Positions 42,088 to 50,545 of a stretch of DNA of 64,000 nucleotides are shown here, in pieces. The notes under the pieces were generated by a model that did not search any database, was not told where the DNA came from, and saw nothing but the letters and a program-made list of their open reading frames with translations. This DNA is from Fen-549 sp050011315 (GTDB taxonomy: Bacteria; Actinomycetota; Thermoleophilia; Gaiellales; Gaiellaceae). Position numbers and translations under genes: made by a program. Position 1 is the stretch's first letter. Every line of letters starts with the position of its first letter. The stretch covers positions 28,495-92,494 of the forward strand of contig JBEKJI010000006.1 of NCBI GenBank assembly GCA_050011315.1, read 5' to 3'.

Positions 42088-43173
42088 CTAGTCCGACTCG
42101 CGAGCAAGCACCGCGTCTAGCCCGATCCCAAACGTGTCCTCCCCGCCCGCAACGCCACCACACGACTCCCGTACGATCAGCTCTACTGGGAGTATCAACT
42201 GCGGAAGACTCGACGCCCTCCCCTCGACCAGCTCGATCAACGCCCCACAGGCTGATTCGCCGAGCTCGTCCTTGTCCTGGCGCACGGTTGTCAGCGTCGG
42301 TATCGAGAGCGACGCGAAGAGGATGTCGTCGTAGCCCACGATTGCTACATCGTCGGGAACGCGCTGGCCGAGTTCGCGGATGGCCCGCATCGCTCCGAGC
42401 GCCGACATGTCGCTGGCGGCGAAGACCGCATCCGGCGGCTCCGGTAGTGCCAGAAACTTTCGCATAGCCTCGCAGCCGGTGCCGTACCGGTAGTCGGCTT
42501 CTACGACGTATTCGTCGCGGTAAGGAAGACCAAGCTGCTCGAGCGCGTTGCGATAACCCACCAAGCGACCGATACCGGCCGAGGTGTTGAGCAGCCCGGC
42601 GATGTGGGCGATGCGGCGGTGGCCAAGCGAGTGGAGGTGCGTGACCGCCATCTCGGCACCGGCGACGTTGTCCGAGCGAACCACTCCAAACAAGCCCTCG
42701 ATCTTCGTCTGCGGCTCGAAATCGATCGTTACAGCCGGGATCTTGAACTTGACGAACGACTCGAGGTCGGGCTCGCGGACGCCCATCAAGATCGCGCCTT
42801 CGACCTGATGCCGGCGTGCTCGCGTGACGAAGAACGTGCTGTCGTCGCCGTACTCGATGCCTTCGTGGCTGAGAATGAGGAGGTCGTAGCCGAACTCGGT
42901 CGCTTTGCGCTTGATTCCGTCGAGAATGACCTGGTAGAAGGGGTGCTGAAACTCGCGATGATCGCCCGTACGGATAACGACGGTAAGCAGGCGCGAGTGC
43001 TGGAGCACGAGAGTTCGAGCGGCGGCGTTGGGCGTGTAATCGAGCTCGTCTGCGAGTGCCAGGACGCGCTCGCGAACCTCCGCGCTGACGCCCGAATGGC
43101 CGTTGAGCACGCGCGAGACGGTTGAGACCGATACCCCTGTTCGCAGTGCAATCTCTCTCAGAGTCGTCGTCAA
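42088..43173 (-). CDS. LacI-family transcriptional regulator
   Basis: 361 residues. The N-terminal helix-turn-helix with hinge is TLREIALRTGVSVSTVSRVL followed by NGHSGVSAEVRERV. The periplasmic-binding-like effector domain (about 60-330) ends in the usual DDILFASLSIPTLTTVRQD. The start is TTG 43173. No sugar-utilisation genes are nearby, so the target is unknown; a palindrome at 43231-43244 upstream of the gene suggests autoregulation. It follows hisIE on the same strand but is separated by 162 bases. Confidence 0.9.
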   Translation of the reverse strand: MTTTLREIALRTGVSVSTVSRVLNGHSGVSAEVRERVLALADELDYTPNAAARTLVLQHSRLLTVVIRTGDHREFQHPFYQVILDGIKRKATEFGYDLLILSHEGIEYGDDSTFFVTRARRHQVEGAILMGVREPDLESFVKFKIPAVTIDFEPQTKIEGLFGVVRSDNVAGAEMAVTHLHSLGHRRIAHIAGLLNTSAGIGRLVGYRNALEQLGLPYRDEYVVEADYRYGTGCEAMRKFLALPEPPDAVFAASDMSALGAMRAIRELGQRVPDDVAIVGYDDILFASLSIPTLTTVRQDKDELGESACGALIELVEGRASSLPQLILPVELIVRESCGGVAGGEDTFGIGLDAVLARESD

Positions 43174-43230
43174 CCCGCTCGGCCCTTTCTCAGCTCACAG
43201 ACGATGCAGTTAGGCGGGGACAGATGGAGT

Positions 43231-43244
43231 GTAACGCTTGACAC
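43231..43244. promoter_or_regulatory. candidate LacI-type operator
   Basis: TGTAACGCTTGACA is an imperfect palindrome centred on GC, resembling LacI-family operators. It lies 58 bases upstream of the regulator start and overlaps a possible minus-strand -10 (TACACT). Confidence 0.35.
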
Positions 43245-43335
43245 GAGCGTCGTATCCCGCCTACCGCCGTCTCGTTCGCCAGCCGGACCGGCTCTCCTCG
43301 GCCCACGGCTCGAAAACAGTCGCTCGCAACGCCTG

Positions 43336-43875
43336 TTAGCGGATTCGCCGCTTCAGCTCATCCTCGACCTGAGCCGGATCGAGCCCGCGCGAGGCGAGCA
43401 GCAAATAGCTGTGGAACCAAAGATCGGCGACCTCCTCGATCACGCGCTCGTCGCTCTCCGAAACTCCGGCCAGCGCGACTTCGACGCCTTCTTCGGCGAC
43501 CTTGCGCGCCGCTGCCGACGGCCCCTGTTCGAGCAGCCGCACGACGTAGGAGCCCTCCGGCCGCTCTTTCGCGCGCTCGGCCACGCGCCGCCACAGCCAG
43601 GGCGCAAAGCAGGACTCGGCACCGGTGTGACAGACAGGGCCCTCGGCTCTGACCTTGAGCAGGATCGCATCGCCGTCACAGTCGTCGCGCAACTCCTCGA
43701 CGTTGAGGAAGGAGCCGGAGGTCACTCCCTTGTGCCAGAGCTCCGCCCGTGAGCGGCTCCAGAACCAGGCCTGCCCACTTTCCCGAGTGAGTCGGAGCGC
43801 CTCGTCGTTCATCCAGGCCAGCATCAGCACTCTTCCAGTCGCGGCGTCCTGGACGATCACCGCTTTCAGACTCAT
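43336..43875 (-). CDS. hisI: bifunctional phosphoribosyl-AMP cyclohydrolase / phosphoribosyl-ATP pyrophosphatase
   Basis: A 179-residue HisIE fusion for steps 2 and 3 of histidine synthesis. HisI part (about 1-95) has MLAWMNDEALRLT, WSRSRAELWHKG and the metal-binding CHTGAESCF. HisE part (about 96-175) has KVAEEGVEVALA and EEVADLWFHSYLLL. Start ATG 43875 shares one base with the hisF stop (TGATG); the longer in-frame extension is antisense to nothing but overlaps hisF and is not used. Last gene of the his operon. Confidence 0.95.
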   Translation of the reverse strand: MSLKAVIVQDAATGRVLMLAWMNDEALRLTRESGQAWFWSRSRAELWHKGVTSGSFLNVEELRDDCDGDAILLKVRAEGPVCHTGAESCFAPWLWRRVAERAKERPEGSYVVRLLEQGPSAAARKVAEEGVEVALAGVSESDERVIEEVADLWFHSYLLLASRGLDPAQVEDELKRRIR

Positions 43876-44630
43876 CAAATCCTTACCGGCCACCCTGCCT
43901 CCTTCAGCTCGCGCTTGATCTCGGGAATACCCTCGGGCGCCTCGTGCACGATCGAGGCGACGAGCGCCGCCTCGGCGCCGACTTCGAAGGCCTCGGCCAA
44001 ATGCTTCACCGTACCGGCGCCGCCCGACGCGATCACCGGAACCGTGACGGCGTCGCAGACGAGTCCCGTGATCTCGAGGTCGTAGCCCTCGCGGGTGCCG
44101 TCGGCGTCGATCGAGGTGAGCAGGATCTCGCCCGCGCCGCGCTCTACTGCCTCTAGCGCCCATTCGATTGTGTCCAGGCCCTGGGGCCGGCGTGCCCCAT
44201 GCGTCACCACCTCGCCCTTACCGGGCCCGACCTTCTTCGAGTCGATCGCGCATACGACCGCCTGCGCGCCGAACTCCTCGGCCAGCTCGGTCAGGAGCTC
44301 CGGGCGCTCGACCGCGGCGCGGTTGACCGCCACCTTGTCGGCGCCGAGACGCAACAGCCGGCGCGCTTGCTCCCGCGTCGAGACACCGCCGCCAACGGTG
44401 AAGGGGATCTCGAGCTCGGTCGCCGCCCGCTCTACCAGCTCGACGATCGGATCATGGCCGAAGACGCTGGCGGTGATGTCGAGGAAGACGAGCTCGTCGG
44501 CGCCGTACTCCGAGTAGCGCGTGGCCATCTCGACCGGGTCACCGACGTCGCGCAACTCGACGAAGCGCACGCCCTTGACGACGCGTCCCTTGGTGACGTC
44601 GAGACAGGGGATCAGGCGCTTCTTGACCAC
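43875..44630 (-). CDS. hisF: imidazole glycerol phosphate synthase, cyclase subunit
   Basis: A TIM barrel of 251 residues. KRLIPCLDVTKGRVVKG contains the first catalytic Asp; VCAIDSKK contains the second (Asp130 equivalent), and phosphate-binding loops are TVGGGVST and ASGGAGT. Start GTG 44630 lies 19 bases inside hisH; the long open frame upstream is read through hisH and is not real. Works as a HisF-HisH heterodimer. Confidence 0.95.
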   Translation of the reverse strand: MVKKRLIPCLDVTKGRVVKGVRFVELRDVGDPVEMATRYSEYGADELVFLDITASVFGHDPIVELVERAATELEIPFTVGGGVSTREQARRLLRLGADKVAVNRAAVERPELLTELAEEFGAQAVVCAIDSKKVGPGKGEVVTHGARRPQGLDTIEWALEAVERGAGEILLTSIDADGTREGYDLEITGLVCDAVTVPVIASGGAGTVKHLAEAFEVGAEAALVASIVHEAPEGIPEIKRELKEAGWPVRI

Positions 44631-45211
44631 GCGATCACATTCCTGAGTAGGCGCGCACCGGCGGCGGCGCTGCGCTCGGGATGGAACTGAACGCCGGCCA
44701 GCACTCCGCGCTCCACGGCCGCTACGATCGTGCCGCCGTGCTCGACCTCGGCGCCGGGAAGCTCCTCGGCCGGCCGGGCCGTGTAGCTGTGGGCGAAATA
44801 GACGTCCGTTCCGTCCAGCCCGTCGAGAATCTCCGGCTTGCCGCGCACGCTGAGCGTGTTCCAGCCCATGTGCGGAACGCGCCGAGCCTGCAGGCGTACA
44901 ACCGGGCCGCGGAAGAAGCCGAGTCCGGAGCCGCCCTCCTCGCTCTCCTCGAACAGCATCTGTAGGCCGACGCAGATTCCGAACACGGGGCGACCGGATT
45001 CGACTCGTTCCCGAAGCGCATCGGCCAGACCTGCCTGCAGCAGTCCTTCCGCACAAGCGGAAAGGTGCCCGACACCGGCGATCACAGCCAGCTCTGCTTC
45101 GCGAACCGCTTGGGGCTCGGGCGAGACGATCGCCTCGGCTCCCGCCCGTTCCAGGGCCGAGCAGACGCTGCGCAGGTTCCCCGCGCCGTAGTCGGCAAGA
45201 ACTATCTTCAT
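44612..45211 (-). CDS. hisH: imidazole glycerol phosphate synthase, glutaminase subunit
   Basis: A class I amidotransferase of 199 residues feeding ammonia to HisF. DYGAGNLRSV at the N-terminus, nucleophile Cys in FGICVGLQMLFEE and His-Glu in GVQFHPERS. Overlaps the hisCB stop by four bases and hisF by 19. Confidence 0.95.
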   Translation of the reverse strand: MKIVLADYGAGNLRSVCSALERAGAEAIVSPEPQAVREAELAVIAGVGHLSACAEGLLQAGLADALRERVESGRPVFGICVGLQMLFEESEEGGSGLGFFRGPVVRLQARRVPHMGWNTLSVRGKPEILDGLDGTDVYFAHSYTARPAEELPGAEVEHGGTIVAAVERGVLAGVQFHPERSAAAGARLLRNVIAWSRSA

Positions 45212-46806
45212 GCCTCGCCCTTGGTTGAGGGCACCGCTTGCGTGCCGGAGCTCGCGCTTGCCTGCGCCAGCGCCCGGCCGAGCGCCTTGAAGGCCGCCTC
45301 GGCGACGTGGTGATCATCGTCTCCGGAGGCTTCGACGTGAATCGTGAAGCGTCCCTGCATGGCGAAGCGTTCGAGCGCATGTGCGAGCAGGCTGGTGGCC
45401 AGACTGCCGATGCGGTCGCCCGAAAAGGTGAGCGAGATCTCGGCATGAGGCCTCCTGCCCAGGTCGATCGAGGCACTGCCTCGAGCCTCATCCATCGGTA
45501 CGGTCGCCGAGCCGTACCGGGCCAGGCCGGCTCGCGTGCCCAGAGCCTGCGCAAGTGTCTCGCCCAATGTCGCTAGCACATCTTCGACCGTGTGGTGCTC
45601 GTCCACGTCGAGGTCTCCCCCGGCGAGAAGCTCGAGATCGATCCCGCTGTGAAAGGCAAACAGGGTCAAGAGGTGGTCGAGGAAGCCGATGCCGGTATCG
45701 ATACGCGCTCTGCCCTCACCGTCGAGGGCCAGTGATACGCGAACCGCAGTCTCGGTGGTCGTTCGAATGACCAATCCCGAGCGCCTCGCGCTCTCCACAG
45801 CCGGAGCGCCGAGCGCTTCGAGGAGGCGGTCGTTCTCGGCCGGCAGGCGTACGGTGAAGCGAAGACCGTTCGGATAGCGACGCAGGACGAGTCCCTTCGA
45901 CTCCAACTCCTCGGCGAGCTCGTCCGCGTTCTCGACCCTTAGCAGAAGGAAGCTCCCCGCCGAGGGCGGGCAGTCGTAGCCGGCGGCGAGGAGAGCCGCG
46001 CGGACACGACCTCGCTCTTCGACCGTCTTCTCGACGTCGAGCCTGGGGTCGCGCAGAGCCGCAGCCGCGATCCTGGCCGAAGGCGCCGTCACGGGAGCGG
46101 GCTCGCTGCGCTTGCGTAGCTCGGTTGCCACCTCTTCCGAGCAGACCGCGTAGCCGACGCGGAGCGCCGCGAATCCGAACGCCTTGGAAAGCGTGCGTAG
46201 AACGACGCAGTTCGGCGCCTTCCCGAGGTACGGCACCATCGTCTCGCCGCCGTACTCGAAGTAGGCCTCATCGATCACGATCAGCGCTCCGGGGCGCCGC
46301 TTCGCCAGAGCGACGATCTGCTCGCACGAATAGACGCTTCCGACCGGGTTGTGAGGGTTGCAGATCCAGATCACGGACGCCTCGGGGTTATCCTCCAGCG
46401 AGCAGCCCACGACCTCGCCGCCCTCGATAAGGGTCGCGATCCCGTAGAGCGAGTACGTAGGTATGTCGACCACGGCGGCCCGCCGCCCAGCCCCGAGATA
46501 GGTGCGGGCAACCAAATGGATGAGCGAATCCGAGCCGGCGCCGAGCACTATTTGCTCCGGCTCGACGCCGACGTAGCCGGCCGCGGCGCCGTGCAGCTCG
46601 CGGTAGCCGCCGGGCGGGTACTCGTTCAGGCACGCGAAACTCTCCCCGATGGGTATCCGCGGCACGCCCGGAAGCGGCGGCACGTTGGCGTCGAAGCGGA
46701 TCACGCTTGCCGGGTCGAGTCCGCGCCGGCGCGCAACATCCTCCGCGGTTGCGGTCCACTTGTAGGCGGCGAAGCCGTCGGGGAGAGCGCGGGGCTCGGG
46801 AGTCAT
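45208..46806 (-). CDS. hisC: HisC-HisB fusion: histidinol-phosphate aminotransferase / imidazoleglycerol-phosphate dehydratase
   Basis: One uninterrupted 532-codon frame. Residues 1-335 are a PLP aminotransferase of the HisC type: DANVPPLPG, CNPHNPVGS, VIDEAYFEYGG, PLP Lys208 in RTLSKAFGFAALRVGYA, and RFTVRLPAENDRLLEAL at its end. Residues about 345-525 are a complete HisB dehydratase: FLDHLLTLFAFHSG, VDEHHTVEDV and DDDHHVAEAAFKALG carry the metal histidines. The junction (about residue 340, near base 45786) has almost no linker. The enzymes catalyse steps 8 and 6 of the pathway. It overlaps hisD and hisH by four bases. Confidence 0.93.
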   Translation of the reverse strand: MTPEPRALPDGFAAYKWTATAEDVARRRGLDPASVIRFDANVPPLPGVPRIPIGESFACLNEYPPGGYRELHGAAAGYVGVEPEQIVLGAGSDSLIHLVARTYLGAGRRAAVVDIPTYSLYGIATLIEGGEVVGCSLEDNPEASVIWICNPHNPVGSVYSCEQIVALAKRRPGALIVIDEAYFEYGGETMVPYLGKAPNCVVLRTLSKAFGFAALRVGYAVCSEEVATELRKRSEPAPVTAPSARIAAAALRDPRLDVEKTVEERGRVRAALLAAGYDCPPSAGSFLLLRVENADELAEELESKGLVLRRYPNGLRFTVRLPAENDRLLEALGAPAVESARRSGLVIRTTTETAVRVSLALDGEGRARIDTGIGFLDHLLTLFAFHSGIDLELLAGGDLDVDEHHTVEDVLATLGETLAQALGTRAGLARYGSATVPMDEARGSASIDLGRRPHAEISLTFSGDRIGSLATSLLAHALERFAMQGRFTIHVEASGDDDHHVAEAAFKALGRALAQASASSGTQAVPSTKGEA

Positions 46807-47972
46807 CGTTCCTTCGCTTGTAGGCGAGCCTCAACCGCCGCCGCGTGATCGGTCAAGCCCTCGACGTTCGCCAGCGTCGTGACGACGGGAGCGAGCCGCG
46901 CCAGCCCCTGGCGGTCGATGCGCACGATCTCGAGCGGCTTCAAGAACGCCTCGAGACCGAGGCCGCCACAGGACTTCGCCAGCCCACCGGTTGGGAGAAT
47001 ATGGTTGGTGCCGACCGCGTAGTCGCCGACAACCGCCGGCGCGAACGGCCCGAGAAACACGGCGCCCGCATGACGCACGCCCGCAAGCGCGGTCTCGGGA
47101 TCGGCGACCATCAGCTCCAGGTGCTCAGGCGCATAGTCGTTTGCACGCTCGATCGCCTGCTCGAGCGAGTCCACGAGCTCGATCTGGATCTGGTCGTCGC
47201 CAGCGACAAGCTCGCGTACCGCGGCGGCCAGCTCGGCGCTCGTCGTCACCAGCAACGACTCGGAGCCCGGGCCGTGCTCTGCCTGCGCCTTCAGATCGGC
47301 GACGCAGAAAGCAGCGTCGGCGCTCTCGTCGGCGACGATCAACACCTCGCTCGGACCGGCCGGAAGGTCGATACCGACAACGCTCGAGACGAGCAGCTTG
47401 GCCGCGGTCGTCCAACTCTGGCCCGGCCCCACGATCTTGTCTACGCGCTGGATCGTCTCGGTTCCGTACGCGAGCGCGGCGATCGCCTGAGCGCCGCCGA
47501 CGCAGTAAATCTCCTTCAGCCCGAGCTCGCGCGCGGTGGCGAGAATCGTTTGATCGAGCTTGGGAGTCGCCACGGCGATGCGCCCAACACCGGCTACCTG
47601 AGCCGGGACGGCGCCCATCACGAGCGAGCTCGGAAGTGGCGCCAGGCCACCCGGCACGTACACGCCAACCGAGTCGAGCGGGATGAATCGGCGCTCGGCC
47701 TCGACGCCCGGATAGGTCGAGAAGCGAAACTCCTCCGGTCGCTGGCGCTCGTGAAAAGCGCGCACTGCGCGGATGCTCTCGCGCAAGGCCTCCATCGTGC
47801 GCTCGTCCACGGTCGCTCGCTCGATCGCCTCGAGCGGTACGCGCAACGACTCGGGCCGGCCGCCGTCGAAGCGCTCGGCCAGCTCGAACAGCGCCTCGTC
47901 TCCGCGCAGCCGCACATCCTCGACGATCTCGAGCGCGCGCGGGAGGATCTGCGCCAGTCCAGCCGCCCTCAC
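46803..47972 (-). CDS. hisD: histidinol dehydrogenase
   Basis: 389 residues, catalysing the last two oxidations to histidine. Zinc-site residues appear in DLKAQAEHGPGSES and DYAVGTNHILPTGG; NAD-site strands VGVYVPGG and AGPSEVLIVADES are present. It is about 40 residues shorter at the N-terminus than E. coli HisD. Starts at GTG 47972, overlapping hisG by four bases. Confidence 0.94.
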   Translation of the reverse strand: MRAAGLAQILPRALEIVEDVRLRGDEALFELAERFDGGRPESLRVPLEAIERATVDERTMEALRESIRAVRAFHERQRPEEFRFSTYPGVEAERRFIPLDSVGVYVPGGLAPLPSSLVMGAVPAQVAGVGRIAVATPKLDQTILATARELGLKEIYCVGGAQAIAALAYGTETIQRVDKIVGPGQSWTTAAKLLVSSVVGIDLPAGPSEVLIVADESADAAFCVADLKAQAEHGPGSESLLVTTSAELAAAVRELVAGDDQIQIELVDSLEQAIERANDYAPEHLELMVADPETALAGVRHAGAVFLGPFAPAVVGDYAVGTNHILPTGGLAKSCGGLGLEAFLKPLEIVRIDRQGLARLAPVVTTLANVEGLTDHAAAVEARLQAKER

Positions 47973-48859
47973 GGAACGACCCTTTCCAGGTGCATGACCA
48001 GGATCGAGGAGGCGCCCGCCGCCTTGAGCCGAGGCAGCAGATCCCAGATCGCGTCCACGTCGACCGCGGCATGGAGCGCCAGCTGTCCCTGCTCCGCCAG
48101 CTTCACGACCGAGGGCGCGCCCATGCTCGGAAGCAGCGCTTCCAGCTCGGCGACGCGATCCTCGGGGGCGTTCAGCATCAGGTAGCGGCGGCGGCGTGCG
48201 GCGATAACGCCGCGCAGCATCATCTCCAGACGCGCGAGCATCTCGGCCTTCTCGCCGAGCTCACGCTTACCGCCGATCAGAACCGCCTGCGAGTCGAGCA
48301 GCGTTCCTATTCTGCGCAGGCCGTTGGCCGCGGCGGTCGAGCCGGTCGAGACCAGATCGACGACGGCGTCCGATAGTCCCAACCTCGGCGCCGCCTCGAC
48401 CGAGCCCGAGAGCAGCACTAGCTCGGCCTTGACGCCGATCTCTTCGAGCGCCTTCTTGGTCGAGACCGGATAGGCAGTGGCGACACGCAGGCCGTCGAGA
48501 TCTTCGGGCCGCTCGAGATCGCTCTCCTCCGGCACAGCTGCTTCGAGCGTGCAGCGCCCGAAGCCGAGCTCGAGTAGCGTCTCGACCTCCGCGGCGGTCT
48601 CGGCGATCAGATTGGCGCCGGTGATACCGGCGTCGACGACACCATCCTGCACGTATTCGGGGATGTCATGCGGGCGCACAAGTAGAAACTCGACCGGAGC
48701 GTTCGAGCAGGGGACGTGCAGCGAGCGGTCGCCGAGCTCGAAGGTGAGGCCGGCCGCCTCAAGGAGCTCGAGCGACGGCTGCGCCAGGCGGCCCTTTGAA
48801 GGAATGGCAACCACTAAACGGCCGTCGGCGCCGGCCGTGCGAAACCCAGCGTTTTTCAC
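47969..48859 (-). CDS. hisG: ATP phosphoribosyltransferase, long form
   Basis: 296 residues, the first committed step of histidine synthesis. Catalytic domains contain VVAIPSKGRLAQPSLELLEAAG, DAGITGANLIAE and the PRPP loop VDLVSTGSTAAANGL. The C-terminal HisG_C ACT-like domain (about 215-290) gives histidine feedback, so no HisZ is needed. Start GTG 48859 shares one base with the stop of the TrpR-like gene (TAGTG). Confidence 0.94.
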   Translation of the reverse strand: MKNAGFRTAGADGRLVVAIPSKGRLAQPSLELLEAAGLTFELGDRSLHVPCSNAPVEFLLVRPHDIPEYVQDGVVDAGITGANLIAETAAEVETLLELGFGRCTLEAAVPEESDLERPEDLDGLRVATAYPVSTKKALEEIGVKAELVLLSGSVEAAPRLGLSDAVVDLVSTGSTAAANGLRRIGTLLDSQAVLIGGKRELGEKAEMLARLEMMLRGVIAARRRRYLMLNAPEDRVAELEALLPSMGAPSVVKLAEQGQLALHAAVDVDAIWDLLPRLKAAGASSILVMHLERVVP

Positions 48860-49215
48860 TACTCGTCTGCCTTTCCGGAGTTGTTCTTCTTTTTCGTGCG
48901 CTCGAGCGCGATCTGATAGCCGCCCGCACCGTGGTGCAACCACTGCGAGACGCGCGTCACGGTCGTCGTCGAGCCCTCGGCGCGTTCCGCCACCGTCAGG
49001 TACGAAAGCCCCTCGTCGAGCAGCTTCGCGATCAACCAGCGGTGCGCCAGTGCCTCCAGCTCAGCGCGCGTGCACAAGTCGCGCAAGAAGCGCTTGATCT
49101 CGTCACCGTCGCGCAAGCTGAGGATCGCGTCCGCCAAAGCATTGAGCTCGCGGATATCCTCGCCCTCGTAGAAATGAGGTTGTTCAGGTACGTGTTCGTC
49201 CACGTCAGATGGCAT
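48859..49215 (-). CDS. TrpR/YerC-family regulator, likely histidine repressor
   Basis: 118 residues. The helical TrpR-like domain contains FLRDLCTRAELEALAHRWLI, then KLLDEGLSYLTVAER and the recognition helix STTTVTRVSQWL. This is the YerC/YecD family, for which a role as histidine regulator (HisR) has been proposed in Gram-positive bacteria. It is the first gene of the his operon, sharing a base with hisG, and divergent from hisA. A perfect inverted repeat covers its own start codon and that of hisA, which strongly suggests local autoregulation. The C-terminal tail is lysine rich. Confidence 0.88.
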   Translation of the reverse strand: MPSDVDEHVPEQPHFYEGEDIRELNALADAILSLRDGDEIKRFLRDLCTRAELEALAHRWLIAKLLDEGLSYLTVAERAEGSTTTVTRVSQWLHHGAGGYQIALERTKKKNNSGKADE

Positions 49216-49232
49216 GTTAGCATATTAACATG
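49213..49232. promoter_or_regulatory. palindromic operator covering both divergent start codons
   Basis: CATGTTA (49213-49219), six-base spacer GCATAT, TAACATG (49226-49232): a perfect 7+7 inverted repeat. The left arm contains the ATG of the TrpR-like gene on the minus strand and the right arm contains the ATG of hisA. TA-rich hexamers inside it (TAGCAT for hisA, TAATAT for the other strand) sit six bases before each ATG and can serve as -10 elements of leaderless transcripts. Confidence 0.8.
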
Positions 49233-49970
49233 ACCTATATCGTCTACCCGGCAATCGACGTTCTCGAGGGACGTTGCGTTCGCCTGGCAGAGGGTCGGCG
49301 CGAGCGCGTGACTATCGAGGGCGGTGACCCCGTCGCCGCGGCCCGCCGTTTCGTCGAGGAGGGTGCATGCTTCCTGCACATGGTCGACCTCGACGGCGCC
49401 TTCTCGGGACAACCCTCGCTGGAGCTTGTGCGCCGGGTCGCCGAAGCCGCCGGCGGCGTCCCTCTTCAGGTGGGCGGCGGCTACCGCTCGCTCGAGGTGG
49501 TCGCGGCTGCCTTGGCGGCGGGAGCCGCGCGCGTGATGGTTGGAACCGCAGCCGCTTCGCCGGAGTTTCTGACTCGCGCCGCCGCTGCCTTCGGTGAGGG
49601 TTTGGTGGTGGCGATCGACGCTCGCGATGGAAAGGTCGCGCTGCGGGGCTGGACCGAGCTTTCCGAGCTCGACGCCACCGATCTGGCACGCGCCTGCGCC
49701 GATGCGGGCGTTCGGCGCCTGCTGGTGACGAGCACGCGCCGGGACGGCTCGCTCGCCGGGCCAGATTTTGAGCTCGTTCGCAGCATTCTCGACGCCACGC
49801 AGCTACCGCTGATCGCAGCCGGAGGAGTGGCCACGCTCGGCGACCTGCTCGCCATTCGCGACTCCGGGTGCGAGGGCGCGATCGCAGGCAGCGCGATCTG
49901 GTCGGGCCGGTTCACGCTCGCGCAGGCGCAGCGGGCAATCTCGGCTCAGGCTGCCGACGAGAGCCCGTAG
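49230..49970 (+). CDS. hisA: phosphoribosylformimino-aminoimidazole carboxamide isomerase
   Basis: A TIM barrel of 246 residues for step 4 of histidine synthesis. It begins YIVYPAIDVLEGRCVRL (catalytic Asp in AIDV), then LHMVDLDGAFSG, LQVGGGYRS and IAAGGVATLGDL (phosphate loops); the second acid is in VAIDARDG. In many Actinobacteria the homologue (PriA) also replaces TrpF; that cannot be decided here. It is alone on the plus strand, divergent from the rest of the his operon. Its end overlaps the HNH gene by 25 bases. Confidence 0.93.
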   Translation: MTYIVYPAIDVLEGRCVRLAEGRRERVTIEGGDPVAAARRFVEEGACFLHMVDLDGAFSGQPSLELVRRVAEAAGGVPLQVGGGYRSLEVVAAALAAGAARVMVGTAAASPEFLTRAAAAFGEGLVVAIDARDGKVALRGWTELSELDATDLARACADAGVRRLLVTSTRRDGSLAGPDFELVRSILDATQLPLIAAGGVATLGDLLAIRDSGCEGAIAGSAIWSGRFTLAQAQRAISAQAADESP

Positions 49971-50491
49971 CCCTGGAGGTACGGGCGCCAATTGGGCGGG
50001 ATCGTAGCCGCCGCGAGGTGGATGAAAACGACCGGCGCGGGCGGCCGTGGCGAGATCCTAAGAGCCATCTTCGCCTCGGTCAGCAACCGGCTTCCCTTGC
50101 GATGGTTGCAGGACGCACAGGAGGAGACGACATTCTCCCAGACCGACTCGCCGCCGCGGCTGCGCGGCACGATGTGATCGAGGGTCAGCTTGCTCGTGCT
50201 CGATCCGCAGTAGCCGCAACGCCAGCCGTCACGGGCGAACAGCGCCCTCCTGGAGATCTTCTTTTTTACGGCTCTGGGGACGTGCACGTAGTTGAGGAGC
50301 CGTATGACGTGCGGGCGAGCGTAGGTGTCGCTGGCGGAGCGGAGAGGTTGCGCATACTCCTCTATCACCTCCGCCCGGCCCTTGAAGACCAGCACGTGCG
50401 CGCGATGCACCGTGCACACGTTTAGAGGCTCGCAGCTGGAGTTCAGCACCAGAACCTGTTGCACCTTGCTCCAAAATGTAGCAACGCGCAC
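49946..50491 (-). CDS. HNH endonuclease
   Basis: 181 residues, or 172 from GTG 50464 (MQQVLVLNSSCEPLNV-like start typical of the family). The N-terminal half is the usual actinobacterial HNH-associated region. The nuclease core has paired zinc-ribbon cysteines (RCGYCGSS and CASCNHRKG) around the LTLDHIVPRSRGG HNH motif and the final asparagine/histidine. Function is unknown; homologues are stand-alone housekeeping-like genes rather than phage genes. It converges on hisA with a 25-base overlap. Confidence 0.88.
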   Translation of the reverse strand: MRVATFWSKVQQVLVLNSSCEPLNVCTVHRAHVLVFKGRAEVIEEYAQPLRSASDTYARPHVIRLLNYVHVPRAVKKKISRRALFARDGWRCGYCGSSTSKLTLDHIVPRSRGGESVWENVVSSCASCNHRKGSRLLTEAKMALRISPRPPAPVVFIHLAAATIPPNWRPYLQGYGLSSAA

Positions 50492-50545
50492 CTGACGTTC
50501 TGCTCGACGAAGCGGCCCGGTAGAGCCAGCAAGCGAGCTCCGGGC

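Noticed and set aside
43876..44163. N-terminal extension of HisIE
   Set aside because: The extra 96 codons overlap hisF out of frame and are Arg/Gly rich; ATG 43875 overlaps the hisF stop as expected.
44631..45554. N-terminal extension of HisF
   Set aside because: Runs through hisH and the end of hisCB in another frame; the conserved HisF start is GTG 44630.
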